Positions 5,828 through 8,430 of a stretch of DNA of 8,430 nt are shown one piece after another. Source of the DNA: Flavobacteriales bacterium (lineage in GTDB: Bacteria > Bacteroidota > Bacteroidia > Flavobacteriales_D > Crocinitomicaceae). Positions within the stretch are counted from its first letter, which is position 1. Each line of letters opens with the position of its first letter. The translations under genes were made by a program, and so were the position numbers. The notes beneath the pieces are model-generated. The model had not been told where the DNA came from and made no database searches. It saw only the letters and a program-made list of their open reading frames with translations. Location: the NCBI GenBank assembly GCA_947462695.1, contig CANHQC010000076.1, forward strand, positions 1 through 8,430, written 5' to 3'.

Positions 5828-7273
5828 TTAGTACCGAATCAACTTACCCGAAGAGGTCATTGGTAAGTCATCCACAAAAATAATTCGTTGAGGTACTTTG
5901 TATGTAGACAAGCGTTTTCGGCAATAGCTAATTAATTCTTCCACATCAATTTCACTTGATTCTTCCGCAATGATTTCGGCTTGCAGTATTTGCCCCATTA
6001 AAGGATGTGGCACAGCAAGAATTCGAGCTGTTTTAACTCCTTGAAACGTTTCTAACACACCTTCTACTTCCTCAGGAAATACTTTATTCCCTGCAATATT
6101 CATGACCGATTTTTCACGACCATGTATGGTGATAAGGCCTTCTTCATTTCTGATCGCAAAATCGGCTGTCAGAAAGAATCCGTCTACCGTGACATCGGAT
6201 TTTTTTAATGGGGGATCGAGATAGGCATCGAACATTCCCGGACCTTTAATTCCTAACTTTCCTGGCGTACCGATAGGAACAGGTACCAGATTTTCATCAA
6301 ACAACCTCACTTCAAAATCAGGCAGCACATGTCCAACCGCCTCAGGGTGATCTGAATTGTTAAAGGTATTAATCATGGGTAAACCAATTTCAATAATACC
6401 ATAAGCCTGACTAACAGGCAGTTGATAACGCGCTTCAAATTGTTTGCAAATATCCGCTGAAATCCCTGCCGAGGTGGAAATGGCACGTTTCAATGTTGGC
6501 ATACCGAGGTTACTTTCTGAGTTCGCTAACAATCGAATCTGCATTGGAGAAGCATAAAGCAACGTAGCGCCAGAATGATTGGCGAGGTTGATGACGTTTA
6601 GTGGTAAAAAATCTTGAGCGATTGCAATTGCTGCGCCATACCGAACATACAATAAAATAGATACAACAAAGTGATATGCCATAGGTAAAACCCACAAAAC
6701 CGTGTCGTTTTCACCCAGTTGAAGTACGTTGTTTGCGGCCTCAGTTCGCTCAAGAGCAGATTGATGTGAAATAATGACACCTTTTGCTTTACCTGTTGTA
6801 CCTGAGGTAAAACGCATGAATGCTGGATCGGCAACATGCGGAGCAAAAATAGGGGAATCAAATCGCTCATTGAACCAAGTCAATCGAAAAACACCGTTGG
6901 TCAATTGAATGTTAGATGCGTCTATTGGCTGAAAATCTTTTGACGATGTGTCATCAATAAGGGCGGACAATTGCGCACCTTCAATCGCTTCGGAAATTTC
7001 ATGTGATTTGAGTTGATGCGACATCGGCATGGCGACGGCACCTGTACCAATTACGGCAAAAATACCGGCGATAAAATTCCTGCCATTCTTCGCCATGACA
7101 CCTACCGCCATTCCTTCTTTTATTCCGTCAGCTAACAGTTGAACGCGCAATTTTTCTGCTTCAGCGTACAATTCAGCGAACGTTTGTTTTCCCAGATCAT
7201 CATAAACGGCGGTTTTATTCGGCCATTGATTAGCTGCCTCAATTAGGACATTGAATACTGGATTAACGGTCAT
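5828..7273 (-). CDS. Class I adenylate-forming ligase (acyl/aryl-CoA or acyl-carrier ligase)
   Basis: This complete 481-residue member of the ANL superfamily activates a carboxylic acid as an acyl-AMP and transfers it to a thiol (CoA or a carrier protein). The phosphate-binding loop is FTSGTTGKAKGV (155-166). LPMAYHF (196-202) is the A4 region, YGIIEIG (291-297) is A5 with Glu295 but Ile where Thr is usual, TADF (369-372) is A7, and GREKSVMNIAGNKVFPEEVE (385-404) is the hinge and A8 region. A10 is SSGKLIRY with catalytic Lys477, and the protein ends only four residues later, which is short for the family but leaves the Lys intact. The substrate cannot be read from the sequence. The gene starts nine bases after the FAD oxidoreductase stop, so the two are almost surely co-transcribed and probably act in one biosynthetic route. 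The ATG at 7273 gives a normal N-terminus for the family. Confidence 0.88.
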   Translation of the reverse strand: MTVNPVFNVLIEAANQWPNKTAVYDDLGKQTFAELYAEAEKLRVQLLADGIKEGMAVGVMAKNGRNFIAGIFAVIGTGAVAMPMSHQLKSHEISEAIEGAQLSALIDDTSSKDFQPIDASNIQLTNGVFRLTWFNERFDSPIFAPHVADPAFMRFTSGTTGKAKGVIISHQSALERTEAANNVLQLGENDTVLWVLPMAYHFVVSILLYVRYGAAIAIAQDFLPLNVINLANHSGATLLYASPMQIRLLANSESNLGMPTLKRAISTSAGISADICKQFEARYQLPVSQAYGIIEIGLPMINTFNNSDHPEAVGHVLPDFEVRLFDENLVPVPIGTPGKLGIKGPGMFDAYLDPPLKKSDVTVDGFFLTADFAIRNEEGLITIHGREKSVMNIAGNKVFPEEVEGVLETFQGVKTARILAVPHPLMGQILQAEIIAEESSEIDVEELISYCRKRLSTYKVPQRIIFVDDLPMTSSGKLIRY

Positions 7274-7282
7274 CGGGCAAAA

Positions 7283-8430
7283 TTACGATAAAATCTGTTT
7301 AAATTGAATGAGTTCAACTGCCGTAACTTGACTCAACCCATTTGTCAGACACGAAGCAAGAATTCCTGCAGCATACCCCGTTTGTAAACAAATACCCATA
7401 ACCCTCGCACTTGCAATTGCCGTTTCATCAGCAGAGATCATGCGACCGGCAAAAAAGAGATTTTTAACCGTTGGAGAAAGAAGACAGCCAACAGGAATAT
7501 CGTAATAGGTTTCATCTTGTAGATAAACGAGTTCAACCTTCTTTTCAATTGACCATTTTTCGATCGGCCATGCACCTCGAGCGATTGTATCGGACCATTT
7601 TCGTGCATTAAGAACATTTGCTGCTATTAAGACTGCCCTTCCTTTTGGACGAGGACCAGTTCGAATCCCTACTTCTTCAGCTATTGAAACCAGTTTGATG
7701 GTTGAAAATCCGGCTTGATCTTTTAGGTAGTTGACAAGACAGTGGATCATTTCGATTGAACGCGTGTTCAAGGCATCCATGTTTTCTTTTTCGTGAGTTA
7801 CGCGAATTGGGATAGTAAACTTGACACTTGCCATTCCAGACTTCAATGAGCCCTGTACGATGAAGACTTGGGAAAAATAGTCTGGTAATACCCCCGTTTT
7901 GATTCCACGCACAATTGCCCGCCAAAACGCTAATGATAACACTTTTTCGGAATCTACAGACAGTCCTTCAATGGTAAACACGCGAGAAGCTGCTTGGTAA
8001 TCATTGGAAGCAATTCGTTCCAAATCCAAGAGTTCACTCACACATGCATTACCACTGCAATCTACAAAAGCATTTGCCTTTACCTCTATCCGCTCATTTT
8101 CCTTAAGAACAACAATTGATGTCAATGTATCGCTATTTGAATAAACGGAAATAAGTTCAGAATTGTACCAGACATCTATTTGATGTTGCGCAAATTCGTC
8201 ATCTACCAATTCGCGAAATCGCTTTATGTCATAGTGTATGTAGTGTAATCCTTCGTCAGAAGAAAAAAGGTTCGAAGCATTCGCGTCCAGGAATTTCTCT
8301 GCAAATTTTCTTGCAAAACCAGCGGCTAACCAGGTTGGGGATGGGTGTTTCCCTTGATGAAAAAGACCGCAAATTGTTCCAACTTCGGCTGCCGTAGCTT
8401 TTCCTCCTCCGTAGGATTGCTTTTCAACAA
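7283..8430 (-). CDS. FAD-dependent oxidoreductase (FAD_oxidored type), N-terminus beyond the right edge
   Basis: The frame is open from the right edge to a TAA at 7283-7285, giving 381 visible codons. The first visible residues, VEKQSYGGGKATAAEVGTIC, fit the end of the first FAD-binding strand and the loop after it, so the dinucleotide-binding start (GxGxxG) and roughly 30 residues should lie just outside. Later landmarks are FVDCSGNACVSEL, the dinucleotide-fold 'sugar' strand; VGIRTGPRPKGRAVL; and near the C-terminus YYDIPVGCLLSPTVKNLFFA, then GRMISAD and an RVMGICLQTGYAAG segment, typical of the FAD_oxidored family, where the flavin is bound again. Such proteins catalyse diverse dehydrogenations or hydroxylations and the substrate here is unknown. 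It precedes the adenylate-forming ligase by nine bases. The apparent start near 8209 is a TTG inside the domain, not the true start. Confidence 0.85.
   Translation of the reverse strand, partial: VEKQSYGGGKATAAEVGTICGLFHQGKHPSPTWLAAGFARKFAEKFLDANASNLFSSDEGLHYIHYDIKRFRELVDDEFAQHQIDVWYNSELISVYSNSDTLTSIVVLKENERIEVKANAFVDCSGNACVSELLDLERIASNDYQAASRVFTIEGLSVDSEKVLSLAFWRAIVRGIKTGVLPDYFSQVFIVQGSLKSGMASVKFTIPIRVTHEKENMDALNTRSIEMIHCLVNYLKDQAGFSTIKLVSIAEEVGIRTGPRPKGRAVLIAANVLNARKWSDTIARGAWPIEKWSIEKKVELVYLQDETYYDIPVGCLLSPTVKNLFFAGRMISADETAIASARVMGICLQTGYAAGILASCLTNGLSQVTAVELIQFKQILS

Noticed and set aside
6510..6870. Alternative-frame minus-strand ORFs inside the ligase gene
   Set aside because: They overlap an intact adenylate-forming enzyme in another frame; the sequences are low in plausible protein character and lack motifs.
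8207..8209. Start of the FAD oxidoreductase at 8209
   Set aside because: The codon is TTG and the same frame continues upstream with family-typical sequence to the window edge, so this is an internal position.

Overview
The window looks like a piece of a pigmented Bacteroidota chromosome, probably Flavobacteriales. The basis is AT-rich DNA, a CrtD/CruF carotenoid gene pair of the type common in that phylum, short junctions with no strong Shine-Dalgarno sites, and a TAnnTTTG-type promoter box. The genus cannot be fixed from sequence reading alone. There are seven protein-coding genes, two of them cut by the window edges. I saw no RNA genes, CRISPR arrays, insertion sequences or long repeats.

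Left block (1-3414, minus strand): a tightly packed three-gene operon, read right to left. It encodes an MBOAT membrane O-acyltransferase (AlgI/DltB type), a membrane-anchored DHHW/SGNH protein (AlgJ-like), and an exported GDSL/SGNH-like protein whose C-terminus lies beyond the left edge. The first two genes overlap by one base and the second and third are one base apart. This is the usual layout of a machine that carries an acyl group, generally acetyl, across the inner membrane and places it on a polysaccharide or other exported molecule. The acceptor cannot be read from the window.

Middle block (3550-5820): a divergent carotenoid pair. The minus-strand gene encodes a CrtI-superfamily desaturase with CrtD-like signatures. 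The plus-strand gene encodes the integral-membrane carotenoid hydratase CruF. CruF adds water to the terminal 1',2' double bond and CrtD desaturates the 3',4' position of the 1-hydroxycarotenoid, so they are consecutive steps toward myxol- or saproxanthin-type pigments. Their 153-bp shared upstream region holds several short perfect palindromes and a good -7 box almost touching the cruF start codon.

Right block (5828-8430, minus strand): a two-gene unit with a 9-base gap. An FAD-dependent oxidoreductase of the FAD_oxidored type, with its N-terminus beyond the right edge, is followed by a stand-alone class I adenylate-forming (acyl/aryl-CoA or acyl-carrier) ligase. The ligase runs convergently into cruF with only 7 bases between the stops. 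This pair probably belongs to a biosynthetic operon extending to the right; its substrate is unknown.

Nothing here clearly amounts to a new system. The points most worth a second look are the altered residue before the presumed nucleophile in both SGNH proteins of the acylation cassette, the palindrome-rich crtD/cruF spacer with a possible leaderless cruF, and the uncharacterised oxidoreductase-ligase pair.
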